A stretch of DNA of 64,000 nt from Isoetes taiwanensis (taxonomy: Eukaryota; Streptophyta; Lycopodiopsida; Isoetales; Isoetaceae). The DNA is taken from the NCBI GenBank assembly GCA_021234155.1, contig JAJEKV010000113.1:928001-992000 (forward strand). Direction: 5' to 3'. A program made the position numbers and the translations under genes. This document shows positions 54,165-64,000 of the stretch, one piece after another; the first letter of the stretch is position 1, and each line of letters opens with the position of its first letter. Under the pieces are notes generated by a model. It was not told where the DNA came from. It saw only the letters and a program-made list of their open reading frames with translations, and searched no databases.

Positions 54165-55480
54165 GAATAGAATAGAATAGAATAGGTTTTTTAGCGTCCA
54201 AGGAGACCGATTGGCCTATGGGACCCAAATAAAAAGAGAGCAGCAAGCGTATTACTGACAGGATTAAAAAACCCCCGCCCCGAAGGTTTTTCGAGGGAAA
54301 AACCTTAGCAGTAATAAGTATGCTGGCACGCTGTACAATTGTATAGGACAGTTCAATACCATCCCGGAGGACACAAATGCATCCATAACCTCCTGGAGGT
54401 ATGACCCCAACAAACCCACTGACGTCGTATTCAATAACTCATGCAACGGCTGGCCAGGCACTAGTAACCGAACATACCGCTCTTGGATATGGGCAAATGC
54501 TGGGCAGATCTCGAGGGCATGACATTCATCCTCAATGGCGCCCTGGTGGCAAACTGGCAAAGCCTTTGCTCTCGTGCTTGCCGAGCCCAACGTCATGTCT
54601 CAATGCGGAGGCAATGTGCACCCGTGCGAATGGAAGCTATAAGTCTGCGCTTTTTCATGGGCAGCTGGGTGTACAAGTACTGGTGCGGGCCTCTCGTGAG
54701 CCTAGGATTGACTTGTTACTGATAGTGTGCCAGCTTAACATGCGTCAGAGCATCTGCATCCCAGAGCTTGTGAAGGAAAGTAGCATCTAGGTATAGCTTA
54801 AGGGCCTTCTGATCTTTCTTTGTCCTTACATGTACGCATCTGTTTGCCTGTACACCCCAGCGTGAGAACCACTGAGTTTGCTTGTCCTTTCAGCAGGCTT
54901 TCAGGCGTTGGGGACCCATCGCCATGGCCAAAGCAAGGTTGGGAAAACGTGTATCACCCATAGCAACCACCTTCTGGAAGTAAATGATATGGCGTTCCAA
55001 TGCAGCCCATTGAAGGGGTAGAAAACCTGTCTCCTGGAGTAGGATCTGGTATGGAACTGTGGACTTTACTCCAAGGGCTCGTGCCAAGAAGGCTTTCTGC
55101 ACCTGCTCGAGGTCATTCCAGGTGTTGAGGGATATCACCGGACCCCACACTTCTGCTCCATACAAAAGGACCGGAAGGCTCGAAACAAGTGTGACTGGTG
55201 GCCCCAGGCATACAACTCTGCCTTGTGGCCAACAGTGCTTTCCACCCCGCTGTGACCCGCAACCTGATGGCAACATCCCAATGGGTGGTAGTAGAGAACT
55301 CGATCCCCAAGTACTTGTAGGTCGGAGCCACCTCTACATCTTGTCCCTGGTAAGTGAATGAGGGAAGCCTTGGCTGACGGGATGATGAAACTAGCAGCAC
55401 CCTAGTTTTGGCCAAGTTAACTCGCATGCCAATGAATCGGCAAAAAATGTCAAGAGCATCCAGGTGACGTTGCATGTCCT
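54165..55480 (-). mobile_element. LINE copy on minus strand, 5'-truncated
   Basis: Minus-strand order: MQRHLDALDIFCRFIGMRVN, LAKTRVLLVSSS and APTYKYLGIEFSTTTHWDVA (55475 on), LLYGAEVWGPVISLNTWNDL and EQVQKAFLARALGVKSTVPY (55170 on), GAIEDECHALEICPAFAHIQ and SYLQEVMDAF (54545 on). Then come the hairpin (about 54325-54240), GGGTCCCATAGGCCAATCGG, the cut-down TTGGACGCTAAA and a TATTC tail at 54186-54165. This copy keeps the C-terminus best. It is truncated within the palm domain. Confidence 0.88.
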
Positions 55481-58400
55481 AAAGAAGAGTGAAGAACAGA
55501 TAAGAATAATTTAGAGTGAAGAGGTAGCATTTACTGAGAATGTGATATAGCACAAGGAGCACTGCAATTTCAGCAGAAAATTCATGCTTGAACAACGAAA
55601 CTCAGCAAAGTAGATTCCCAAATTTGGTCGAAATTCAGCAAAGTAGGTTCCCAAATTTGAAGAACTGCAACAGAGGAGGCAGTCTTGGCTTATCTCCACC
55701 TAAACAAGATCCTACATACTAATCTTGTTTGAGGTCATGGCTTATCTTGTACAGTCATGTCTATCCTGAGCTCCATGAGCCCCATCGCCAGCAACAATCC
55801 TTGGAAACCATAGCCATAGCAGAAACCGAGTAGATCAAAGAGAGTTGGAGTCTTCTTCTGAACCTCTGCAGCACTCCTCCGAACCTTCCAACCACCCAAT
55901 GCTCCAATTTATGCAAACTTCAAAGCTCTGGATTCTAGAGCTTTCAAAGTGCAAGTTTCGAAGCCCTGGATTCATAAACTCGAGTTACATAGAAGCCTCA
56001 AGAAAAGGCCTCAGGGGACTTGTGTAGGTAGATAAAACAAAGCAGAAAGCAAAGAGGAAAGCAAAGAGGAAACGAAGCAGGAAGCAAAGAGGAAACAAGA
56101 GGAAACAACAGGCCGCCCGGCGGAAGCCCTTGGCAGCTTGGCGCCAGAAGCTTCGCAGCTAGCTGTTGCTTCCTGAGTGCAACAGAGTGAACAGAGCAAA
56201 TGCGTGAGTGCAAAACTTCTCAAGTGACTGCAAAACTTCTCAAGTGCGCCGGACCTCCTCTGCTTCCCGCCATGCTCCGATGCCATGCCTTTTTTGCCGC
56301 CCTGCCATGCTCGCGCAACAAATGCCAGCCAACAAATTCTATTTCTGAACTATTGATTGCAAACTAAATTTCCTTTTCTCAAAACCCTAACCCCCATTTT
56401 TCGGTCAACCACTGCCAAAACCTTATGCCTGAGATAATGTGCAAACCTTATGTTGTCAAGCTCATCGCATGTCATCTGTTTAAAACCTTTGGGTTGTAAA
56501 TATCTATGAGAATAATGTGATACATTTTGAAACCATTGGTTCTTGTTAATTCGATGTGCACCATTGAAAGTTTCGTTGGGGTTTAAGAGGAAAAAAATCG
56601 AGACCCTTGATTTGGAACAATGGAGAGAATATTTCGCACATCAATCGGTGCATTTATTGGCTCCCGATTATGGGTTGGATTCTAATGGGGTATTAGACTC
56701 GTAGATTGTCTTCTAAATTGCAAGTCGAATACCAAAAATAGGGTATTCGACTTGTAGATTCGCACGTAAATTATGTGAGTCAAATACGCCCAAAAAGTAT
56801 TGTGTGAGTCGAATACCCCTCCAAGTAAAAAAATGTTAAAAGGCAGGTTCGAATTCGTGCACTGAAGTTGAAAACCAAACTAACTGGCCATTTGCGCCAC
56901 GCAGCATCATTGCAATAAAATTGATTTCCGTATAATAATAAATAGATAATTTTTGTGCATGGCCTATTAGGCTCCCCATTTTTTGGAATCCAACCCCCTT
57001 TTCGAGAGCTAATATTTTGCTCGATAGTAATGGCCCAAAATAAAAGATGAAAACATGGACAAATGATGTTATCTAGTACAAGGGCTCCTTACATATGTGC
57101 TTGTCTTGACTATTTCCAAAAAATATATTTACATTTGTTTACATGTGACGTAAACAGGTTTAACACTGGCATCAACCCAAATGTAGATCATTTGGCATGG
57201 ATTTGTTGGGCTTCCCAAGAAAATCATTTTTGTTGATGAAGTCATGGCAGTGTTCTAAACCTTGCAAAAATAATAAACATGTGCATTTAAAATCTAACAT
57301 GGCCTTGCATCTACATTCCAGAAATATGATTAAATGTATCAAAAAGTGCATGATGCTAATACTGAGTGCAATTAGTTGAGTTCCATGATATTGCAGGGTT
57401 TTAAAAAAAATTTAGTTTTTTTTGCATTGATGGGAAGGACAATCAAAAGGTTCAGAGCATAATTTCTGAAAACCACAGCAGAATCAGTAGCTTCCCATGA
57501 ATTGAAATGTAGCCCTAAGCAAGAACATATAGCCATCTTGAAAAATAAGACTAGAAACACAACATCATGGCTTGCTAGGTCTTCATATCATATGTGGCCT
57601 ATCTGTTAACTTAAGATGTAGCAAGTGTCATGCCTCTAGTTTCAGTCCTTTCGCTTTCGCATATAGCTTTGACCATAATGTGATTTTAGAAAAAAACACA
57701 GGAAACGAAGCCAATAAACTATATGGTCTCAGATTTTACTTTAATGAGATTAGTCTCACAGCTATCAAACTCATAGCTTGGAAACAATCATAATCAAAGA
57801 GTCTGGAGAGAGTAACTGCCCTATTCTGTTGATCAAGTGGTATTTACAATCTGACTGCCCTATTCTGTTGATCAAGTGGTATTTGCAATCTGTATCTGCA
57901 CCATTTTGTGCAGCAAAAATTTTGGTTGATCAATGACGGTGGCAGGCTAGTCCTTGGATAAATGAAGACCATTCTCGTGCTTTGACCCTGAGTTGAGTAG
58001 CACCAAAGTTAACAGACCTGCTTCTTCAAGGGTATGAGTGAGCTGAGGAGCCCTTTTTAATCTCTTTAACCACAACAAAACACAACCCAAATGTGGATTT
58101 GCTCTGATCTGTGCAGGTTTCACAGTTTCTCGTTGGTTTTGGAATGTGCAAATGAGGGTCTTTAAACTGAAACTACCACGTGCACATCAACTTGTAAGGC
58201 AGAACATAAGCCTAATAGCCTGGCCCTATCAGAAAAAAAGAAAAAATCTTGACAGCAGGAGCCGCATTTCTTAAGTTGAAGGTTTGAATACAAGGATAAA
58301 ATTTGTTGCGATTAGAAGTTTGTGTCTATAAAACAGAGAACCTGCAATAAGGCACTGATCCGTACCTCGTGAAATTGCGGCAACTTATACTCTTCTCCAA

Positions 58401-58807
58401 AGAAAAGGGGAATTTGGTAGAATCAATTAAGCGCATGAAACGAAGCCCCAAACAAGGCCGCACCCTGGTATTGGAATTGACGCTGGAAAAACAGCCAACT
58501 CTTCCGGAATTTTAAGAGGATCGAATTTCAGGAGTTTTTCTTTACTTTGAAACACCATTGGATTAGAAAATAAGGAATTGGAAGGGTACGGTTAGTCCAA
58601 GGGATTGTTGTAACTTCAAGAGTCTCAGGTTTAGTGGTAAAAGTGTTAGGACATGCCCTGATTCGTTGGTATTTGCCAAGGCCATGTTTATAAGGATGAA
58701 TGGTTTCAAATGCCTGTGCTGTGTCATGGCAATAAAGGAGTTTACCCAAGATGATGTAAGTCAAGGAGCGGGGATTAAAAAAGCAGCCAAGGGTCACCGT
58801 CACTTCC
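55481..58807. other. Spacer with short repeats, nothing identified
   Basis: GCAAAGAGGAAAC-type units at 56040-56110, a doubled TGCAAAACTTCTCAAGTG at about 56208 and 56228, and a 40 bp tandem duplication (CTGCCCTATTCTGTTGATCA..) at 57815-57892. No gene was recognised. Confidence 0.4.
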
Positions 58808-59145
58808 TACAGATGATAGGATACAGTAAAGTGCAAAAAAAAAATGCAATCTAAAATGAGACAGAATTGATGGAACGTGATCTTATTCAAAAAGAATGGC
58901 CACTGGGGATAGAAAAGCTTAGAAAGGAAAAATCAAGAAGTGATCTCGGAAAGCTTATTTACAGATGATAGGATACTGTAAAGTGCAAAAAAAAAAATGC
59001 AATCTAAAATGAGGCAGAATTGATGGAAAGTGATCTTATTGAAAAAGAATGGCCATGGGGAAAGAGCAAAGACAACTCTGATGGAAAAAGATATAGAAAA
59101 ACTTAGAAAGGAAAAATCAAGAAGTGATCTAGAAAAGCTTATTCA
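58808..59145. repeat. Direct duplication of about 155 bp
   Basis: CAGATGATAGGATACAGTAA to GAAAAATCAAGAAGTGATCT at 58810-58945 recurs at 58961-59130, with an extra stretch (AGCAAAGACAACTCTGATGG) in the second copy. It abuts the kinase pseudogene and may be its 5' part. Confidence 0.7.
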
Positions 59146-59674
59146 AGAAAGAAGAGTCCCTGCATAACAAACAAAAACATTCCCCTTTCCCCTATTAACA
59201 GCCATGGCTATCATATTACAAATTGCCAAAGCCATATCCCATCTACACTCACACAGGATATTGCACTGGGGTGTGAAGTTACATAACATGCTTGTCAATA
59301 CAAATAAGAGCCCTTGATATGTTATAGTCAAGATTGCTGATTTTGGATTATCAACGATACAAAGCAACACTACTATGACAGGACGCCAGGGAACCGGAAT
59401 ATATGGGACCAGAGACGTTATGTGAGAAATGTAGATACACAAATAAAGTGGATATGTATTCATTTGGTATCATGTGTTTAGAGATCTTGAAAGGGAGCTA
59501 TTGAATTCACTAAAGATTACAAGGCCTTCTGTACCTCAACCTGATGTCCTAAAGCGCTTGAAAAGCTAATTCAGGATTATTTGGGCACACAGTCCTGGAG
59601 AAAGACCAAATTTTGAGACTATCTGTTCTGTTCTGGAGCACTTGAAAAGAAAGATCTACTCTCAAACTGTATGA
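59146..59674 (+). pseudogene. Protein-kinase pseudogene, intronless
   Basis: Readings in order: PFPLLTAMAIILQIAKAISH, LHSHRILHWGVKLHNMLV (catalytic loop, HRDLKPxN degraded to HWGVKLHN), VKIADFGLSTIQSNT (intact DFG), TGRQGTGIYGTRDVM (activation segment, APE lost), KVDMYSFGIMCLEILKG, and HSPGERPNFETICSVLEHLK with stop at 59674. In-frame stops and shifts occur at about 59316, 59425 and 59495. It lacks the N-lobe. It resembles plant tyrosine-kinase-like (RAF-like) kinases and may be a processed copy. Confidence 0.75.
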
Positions 59675-60283
59675 AGCCTAATCTTTAAAGTAAAAACTCA
59701 CTGATGTATTAGCCCTTGAGGCTGCAGACCTTCAAAGCTCCAGAAAATGCACCGATGTTAGAGAACACTTGTGCACCCCAACTGCAGAAGTACTGTAAAT
59801 CAAAGCCCTGGAGACAGACGGAGATGGTAAACCCATGCGGAAACACTTGTCAGAACATCTCAAATATTGACAGTAGATCGAAGTGGTAGTTTGAGACAAA
59901 GGATTGCAGCGACTGAACTGGCCATACAGTTTGAGACAAAGGATTGCAGCGACTGAACTGGCCATACAAGATGATGCTGCAAATATGAAGCAAGCTTAAA
60001 TTTTCTTGCGAACCCTAAATCAAAACTGGAGCAGAGCAAATCTTGTTCTTGGAAACACAAAACCGATACTTGGGACAGCGGCAAAAGCCGCTGGGAGATA
60101 GCAAATCATTCCAGAAGCAGGATGTGGCAACGAAAACTGATGATGTTGTTGTGACCTGGCTTGATCCAAGAAATAGGAAGGAACCTGCAACATAGAAGGA
60201 AAACCTTTGAGAGGCATTAGGGTTAGGCTCTTCAAATGTAAACGTCTTTCCAGGAAAGGGCACAAATTATATGCGGCCGATTA

Positions 60284-60700
60284 TCTGTCGGCCAGGCAAA
60301 TATGCTTTAATGGTCGGTTTCCATGGTTCCATAGGCTTTTAGAAAGTCAAGTTTGTCACCGGCCCATAAATCTGTCGGCCAGAGGGAATGCCACATGTCC
60401 CGCTTGTCAAACAAACCATATGATCATGCATATTTTGTGGAATATTCTTCATGCACATATGGTGGAATATTCTTACATCTGTCGGCCAGGCGGAATGCAA
60501 AATGCCGAATATGCTCTAATGGTTGGCTTCTATGGTTCCACGTGCTTTTAGAAAGCCAAGCTTGTCAACATGCCCATGAATTATGCACATTTGATGGAAT
60601 GTTCTTACATATGTCGGCCAGACGGGATGCCAGCTTTAGTGGTTGGGCTCCATATTTCCACAGGCTTTTAGAAAGCAAAGCTTGTCAACATGCCCATGAA
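60284..60700. repeat. Tandem repeats in the EF-hand gene promoter
   Basis: CTGTCGGCCAG starts units near 60285, 60371, 60479 and 60611. Units share TGGTYGG..CCATGGTTCCA, GGCTTTTAGAAAGCCAAGCT and TGTCAACATGCCCATGAA. The last two are about 130 bp each. They lie 65-480 bases upstream of the TATA box. Confidence 0.8.
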
Positions 60701-60756
60701 CTATGCGTGTTTCTTAGTAGCCTAGCCGGCTGGTGGCTACCGCTCCACCATAGGCC

Positions 60757-60765
60757 TTATATATA
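60757..60765 (+). promoter_or_regulatory. TATA box of the EF-hand gene
   Basis: TTATATATA lies 119 bases before the ATG at 60884, giving a plausible 5' UTR of about 90 bases. Confidence 0.65.
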
Positions 60766-60883
60766 CATCCCCTTTGCTTACAATCCAGCAAATCGCCAAG
60801 GACATATTGAATTCATCAATATAGCAACATTTTCTCTTATACATCTTTACGCTCATTATCATAGTTAGTTGAAGTTTGTAGTA

Positions 60884-61285
60884 ATGGCAGTGGTGTTAGT
60901 CGATGGTTGTGCAGTCAGACGATTTGCTCTTGATGAGAAAGCATTCACCATTGCTGCAGATTCTAGATTCCAGCAATTGGATGTCAACAAAGATGGTGTG
61001 CTTTCTAAAACGGAAATGTTCGCAGATCTACATCGTCTTTGCCTCTTGGAGACGCATCTAGGCGTCCCTATTTCCAAATCAGATGATGATCTGGAAAAAA
61101 TCTATGATTCTGCATTCAACACATTTGATGCGGATGGAAATGGCCTAATTGACAAAAAAGAGTTTAGGGAGCAAATGAGGCAAATGATGTTTGCCATTGC
61201 AGATGGAATTGGAACTCTTCCTATAGAGTTGATTATGGAAGATCATAGTCTTCTCAAAGATGTCATTAACTATGACAAAGTGTAA
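60884..61285 (+). CDS. Two-EF-hand calcium-binding protein
   Basis: A single-exon frame of 133 residues from ATG 60884 (MAVVLVDGCAVRRF). EF-hand 1 is at about residues 33-44 (DVNKDGVLSKTE) and EF-hand 2 at about 83-94 (DADGNGLIDKKE), both with all usual Ca2+-ligand positions. The rest, ETHLGVPISKSDDDLEKIYD, EFREQMRQMMFAIADGIGT and a final DHSLLKDVI, follows the pattern of a plant family of small EF-hand proteins (LxDGSTxxxFxxDExAF start, AIADGLGxxPIxMxLED end). There is no signal peptide, so it is probably a cytosolic calcium sensor or buffer. It looks intact; partners are unknown. Confidence 0.88.
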   Translation: MAVVLVDGCAVRRFALDEKAFTIAADSRFQQLDVNKDGVLSKTEMFADLHRLCLLETHLGVPISKSDDDLEKIYDSAFNTFDADGNGLIDKKEFREQMRQMMFAIADGIGTLPIELIMEDHSLLKDVINYDKV

Positions 61286-62440
61286 TTGGCCACAATATAT
61301 AATCACGGGTATCAATTACATTTTGTCTGAGCAAAACATTTTTGGTCTCATAATTGAATTTTAACTCTGTAAAGACCATAAGATATTTGCTTTCTAATAT
61401 TTAAAGCATAGTATCTGCAATCAAATGTCATATTCTATAAATGCATCTAAGATTGCCAACTTAAATTTCTCAATGCAATTTGTCATCTGAGCAAAGAGCA
61501 CATTATCGATTAAAGTAAGAGTTATGCATTCCTATGTATATATAAAAAATTAATTTCTCGATATCGTATTTGACAATGAATATGTAGCATAATAACAGGG
61601 GGTTGGTTTTGTATTTTTGTACTATTTTTTCTATGGTTTTCATATGGTTTCGAAAGTGTATTGCATGGGGACTACTAATTAGTATATCTAGAGTGCACAT
61701 ACGCCTGCATTAATTTTAGTGTTTTTGTTCAATGGTTTAGACCCATGTGCATATTGTATTTTTTCTCAATTAGCTTATTGAGGCTCGTTGACATGCAACC
61801 CTCGAGCCATTTAGAAATAGGGTTTGCTAGATAGGGTTTGCTAGCTGAAGGCACAAATTCTGCAGAGGTGGAGCACCAAAAGGTACTGCTCAGAGGCATG
61901 TCGAACATCATTTGTTTTGATATGGGATGGCGGCCTCGTTGTATTTCGATCATGTGATCCGATGCTCGTTGTAATGATACGGAACCACCGAGAGACCTAG
62001 CAAATGGCGGTTTATGGGTGCCCGAATCTTTCGGGTCGATGTAAGAGCTCCGCCTTGTTTATGGTGTGTCGAGAGAACAGAGAGTGATAGGAGCAACTAA
62101 CCGCCCGGAAGCTTCGCGGCCGTCACATACACTCTTGATGAACTTGGTCAATGGTGTGCATACAAGGCAACAAGGCAAGGAATGTTACGTCATGGATATA
62201 CATATTTATTTGAAAAATGATGAAAGAGTCTACCATCAAGTTGACAATAAATAGGGCAGTGGATTGGGTACAGATGTGCTAATGAAGAAAGCACATCTTG
62301 AAAATGGCTAATAATAATCTGAGTGGCTCCGTGTTCTTTTTTACTGGGTCTGAAAAGCTGAATGACATTGCAGGCTATCATAGAGAAGCACGAATCGGAG
62401 AAGCAGCAATGGCTCCTTGAGGCCTTTTTTTTTTCACAAA
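61286..62440. other. 3' region and spacer, nothing identified
   Basis: Includes the EF-hand gene's 3' UTR. ATAGGGTTTGCTAG is doubled at about 61817 and 61834. No gene was recognised. Confidence 0.4.
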
Positions 62441-62459
62441 TCTTTGAAATTAATATGTG

Positions 62460-62636
62460 ATTGCATTGCGGTCATTCGAATCATACAATTTGGATTCTTG
62501 CTATGGAGAAAAGAATGAATTGACTCAAATTTTTGCAGGGGAACCGGAGCATATATTGCCCAAGTTGTTCGCGGGCTATAGTGCCACATTTTTTGCTTAT
62601 GGTGCCACCGAAAGTGGCAAAACGCACACAATGCAG
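62460..62636 (+). pseudogene. Kinesin motor-domain exon (KIN-10-like), probably a fragment
   Basis: The reading is LRSFESYNLDSCYGEKNELT, QIFAGEPEHILPKLFAGYSA, TFFAYGATESGKTHTMQ, ending at donor CAG|GTAAAA. GATESGKT is the ATP-binding P-loop and FAYGAT precedes it as in kinesins; YxLDSxYG and the spacing resemble plant KIN-10 motors. After an acceptor at about 62709 (TTTTCAG) the text degrades (GQDGNPGQCCGSW) and reaches a stop. Upstream motor exons are not seen here. Either an isolated exon of a long gene or, more likely, a pseudogene. Confidence 0.6.
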
Positions 62637-62799
62637 GTAAAACTCTAAATTTATTCTTGCAAGAAACATGCAAACATCTCCTGTTTATGCTGATATCAGG
62701 ATTTTTCAGGGCCAGGATGGAAACCCTGGACAATGTTGTGGCTCATGGGTTGGCCCCTCTTGGCTAAAGCTAGATTGGGAACCCACTCTTCATCGGAAG

Positions 62800-63484
62800 G
62801 ACCAAAGGAACCTGAGAAGCTTCATAGAAATGTTGAAAATGATGTAGCTTTATTACTATGAGTCAGTGCAGAATCTTCCTATGCATTTTACGTGCTAGGA
62901 TATGGAAGTAGTTAGCCAGCATTGCTACACAAGAATTTTTATAAAGCATTCTTTCAAATTCCTACCGAAGTTATACAATGATCCGGTGCCTTGAGATTTT
63001 ATTATCAGAAGATTTTTGCCTGCTGCTAAAGCTTTGGCTGATGAGCCTATGAAATGGTGAAGTCTATGGAATAGTGGGCATCTTATGTTTATGGCACATG
63101 GATTTGTTGGTGTGCAACTGAGAATGCAGAAATAGTGCTTTTCTTGAAGGTACATCTTGTTTTTGTTCTCTTGTTTTGCTTCATTTGTGCAAAGGTTTAA
63201 TTATTTTCCACAAGATAAGTTGTGAGATGGCTATTAGGATAATATGGGTTCAAATCCTATAAGATCTGCTATTGATAGCTCAATCTTAAATTGTACATCG
63301 ATATTTTCTTATACACATTGCATATTCTCTTGACGACTAAATCACATGCAATGATGTACTTATCAATATTGGGCATGGTGCTTTGTCTCTTCCTAGTATA
63401 ATTTCTCTCATTGTTCCTAACATATGAAAGACCTTCTAGGGCGATGTGTAATCTTCGTGTTTTTTTTGTTAGGGGCCGAAGGGC
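62800..63484. other. Spacer, nothing identified
   Basis: A tRNA-like GGTTCAAATCC occurs at 63248, but no tRNA fold surrounds it. Confidence 0.4.
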
Positions 63485-63982
63485 CCAAATTTTTTTTTTA
63501 ATATAACAATCGACACACAACTACCATTAACATTATTAACACAAACCATTGCATTTAACACATTTAAATTAAAATCCCCCTTAAACCCCCTTTGGTTTGG
63601 GTGCATATTCACACGGGGGGTTACTCCGGGCAACGAGAGCTGTCGGATGGGCATATTTGCCCTTTATTCCAAGATCTGGACCGTACATAGCGATCCTCGT
63701 TTGTGGGGTATGCATGTACAAGTTTTTATATACTGTATATTAAAGTTTGTAAAATACTATAAGGTTTGAGAGAATGTACTTAATGGTGTTAATTTTGTAC
63801 ATGTATTGTAAATATATTTTTGGAGCTCTTGCTGCCCTACGTAACCCCCCGTGTGAATATGCACCCAAACCAAAGGGGGTTTAAGGGGGATTTTAATTTA
63901 AATGTGTTAAATGCAATGGTTTGTGTTAATAATGTTAATGGTAGTTGTGTGTCGATTGTTATAGTAAAAAAAAAAAATTTGG
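63485..63982. mobile_element. Foldback element (MITE) with identical 122 bp arms
   Basis: Left arm 63503-63624 (ATAACAATCGACACACAACT.. to ..CACACGGGGGGTTAC) is the exact reverse complement of 63841-63962. Outside the arms, CCAAATTTTTTTTTTTA at the left is mirrored by AAAAAAAAAAAATTTGG at the right. The 216 bp between is non-coding. The target duplication is unclear. Identity of the arms suggests recent insertion or gene conversion. Confidence 0.85.
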
Positions 63983-64000
63983 TGAATATGTAGCACAATA

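Noticed and set aside
63200-63275. tRNA gene suggested by GGTTCAAATCC
   Set aside because: No A box, acceptor or anticodon stem could be placed.

Overview
This window looks like nuclear DNA of a land plant, gene-poor and rich in mobile elements. The reasons are intron-containing plant-type host genes (an S-like RNase T2, a two-EF-hand protein of a plant family), a plant L1 element with a zf-RVT-like C-terminus, Helitron and PIF/Harbinger-type ends, and long AT-rich spacers with microsatellites. A seed-free plant such as a fern would fit, but that is an inference; the sequence does not fix the lineage. No CRISPR array, rRNA, convincing tRNA or organelle block was seen.

Layout. 0-6.2 kb: a minus-strand gene of a family I do not recognise, broken by a 3.5 kb LINE and by a 243 bp TIR element. 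7-10.3 kb: an AT-rich array of hairpin-forming repeats and a 358 bp direct repeat. 12.5-15.9 kb: a 5'-truncated L1 with target-site duplication and poly-A. 16-19 kb: LINE 3' ends and a 147 bp GATA array. 20-21 kb: an apparently intact three-exon RNase T2 gene (minus strand). 21.3-28.6 kb: a segmental duplication holding two related LINE 3' ends, one interrupted by a Helitron and the other by a second LINE; a decayed minus-strand gene lies inside. 29-35 kb: minisatellites with palindromic units, two long polypurine tracts and a Helitron 3' end. 37.3-40.8 kb: a Harbinger-like element carrying an armadillo (U-box type) gene fragment, tandemly duplicated and followed by a large palindrome. 40.8-45.9 kb: the longest LINE copy (ORF1 plus ORF2, decayed). 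46-54 kb: mostly featureless, with another Helitron end. 54.2-55.5 kb: a minus-strand LINE. 59-64 kb: a protein-kinase pseudogene, an intact EF-hand gene with promoter tandem repeats, a kinesin motor exon and a foldback element with 122 bp identical arms.

How parts relate. Only the RNase T2 and EF-hand genes look functional; they show no operon-like link. Most other coding-like sequence is one LINE family present in at least eight copies. Its strongest signal is a 3' UTR hairpin whose arms differ between copies yet still pair, followed by a conserved block ending in GGACGATAAA and a different short tandem repeat in most copies. Pairs of repeats in the window supply empty sites for three insertions (a LINE, a Helitron and a Harbinger element), so their boundaries can be read directly.
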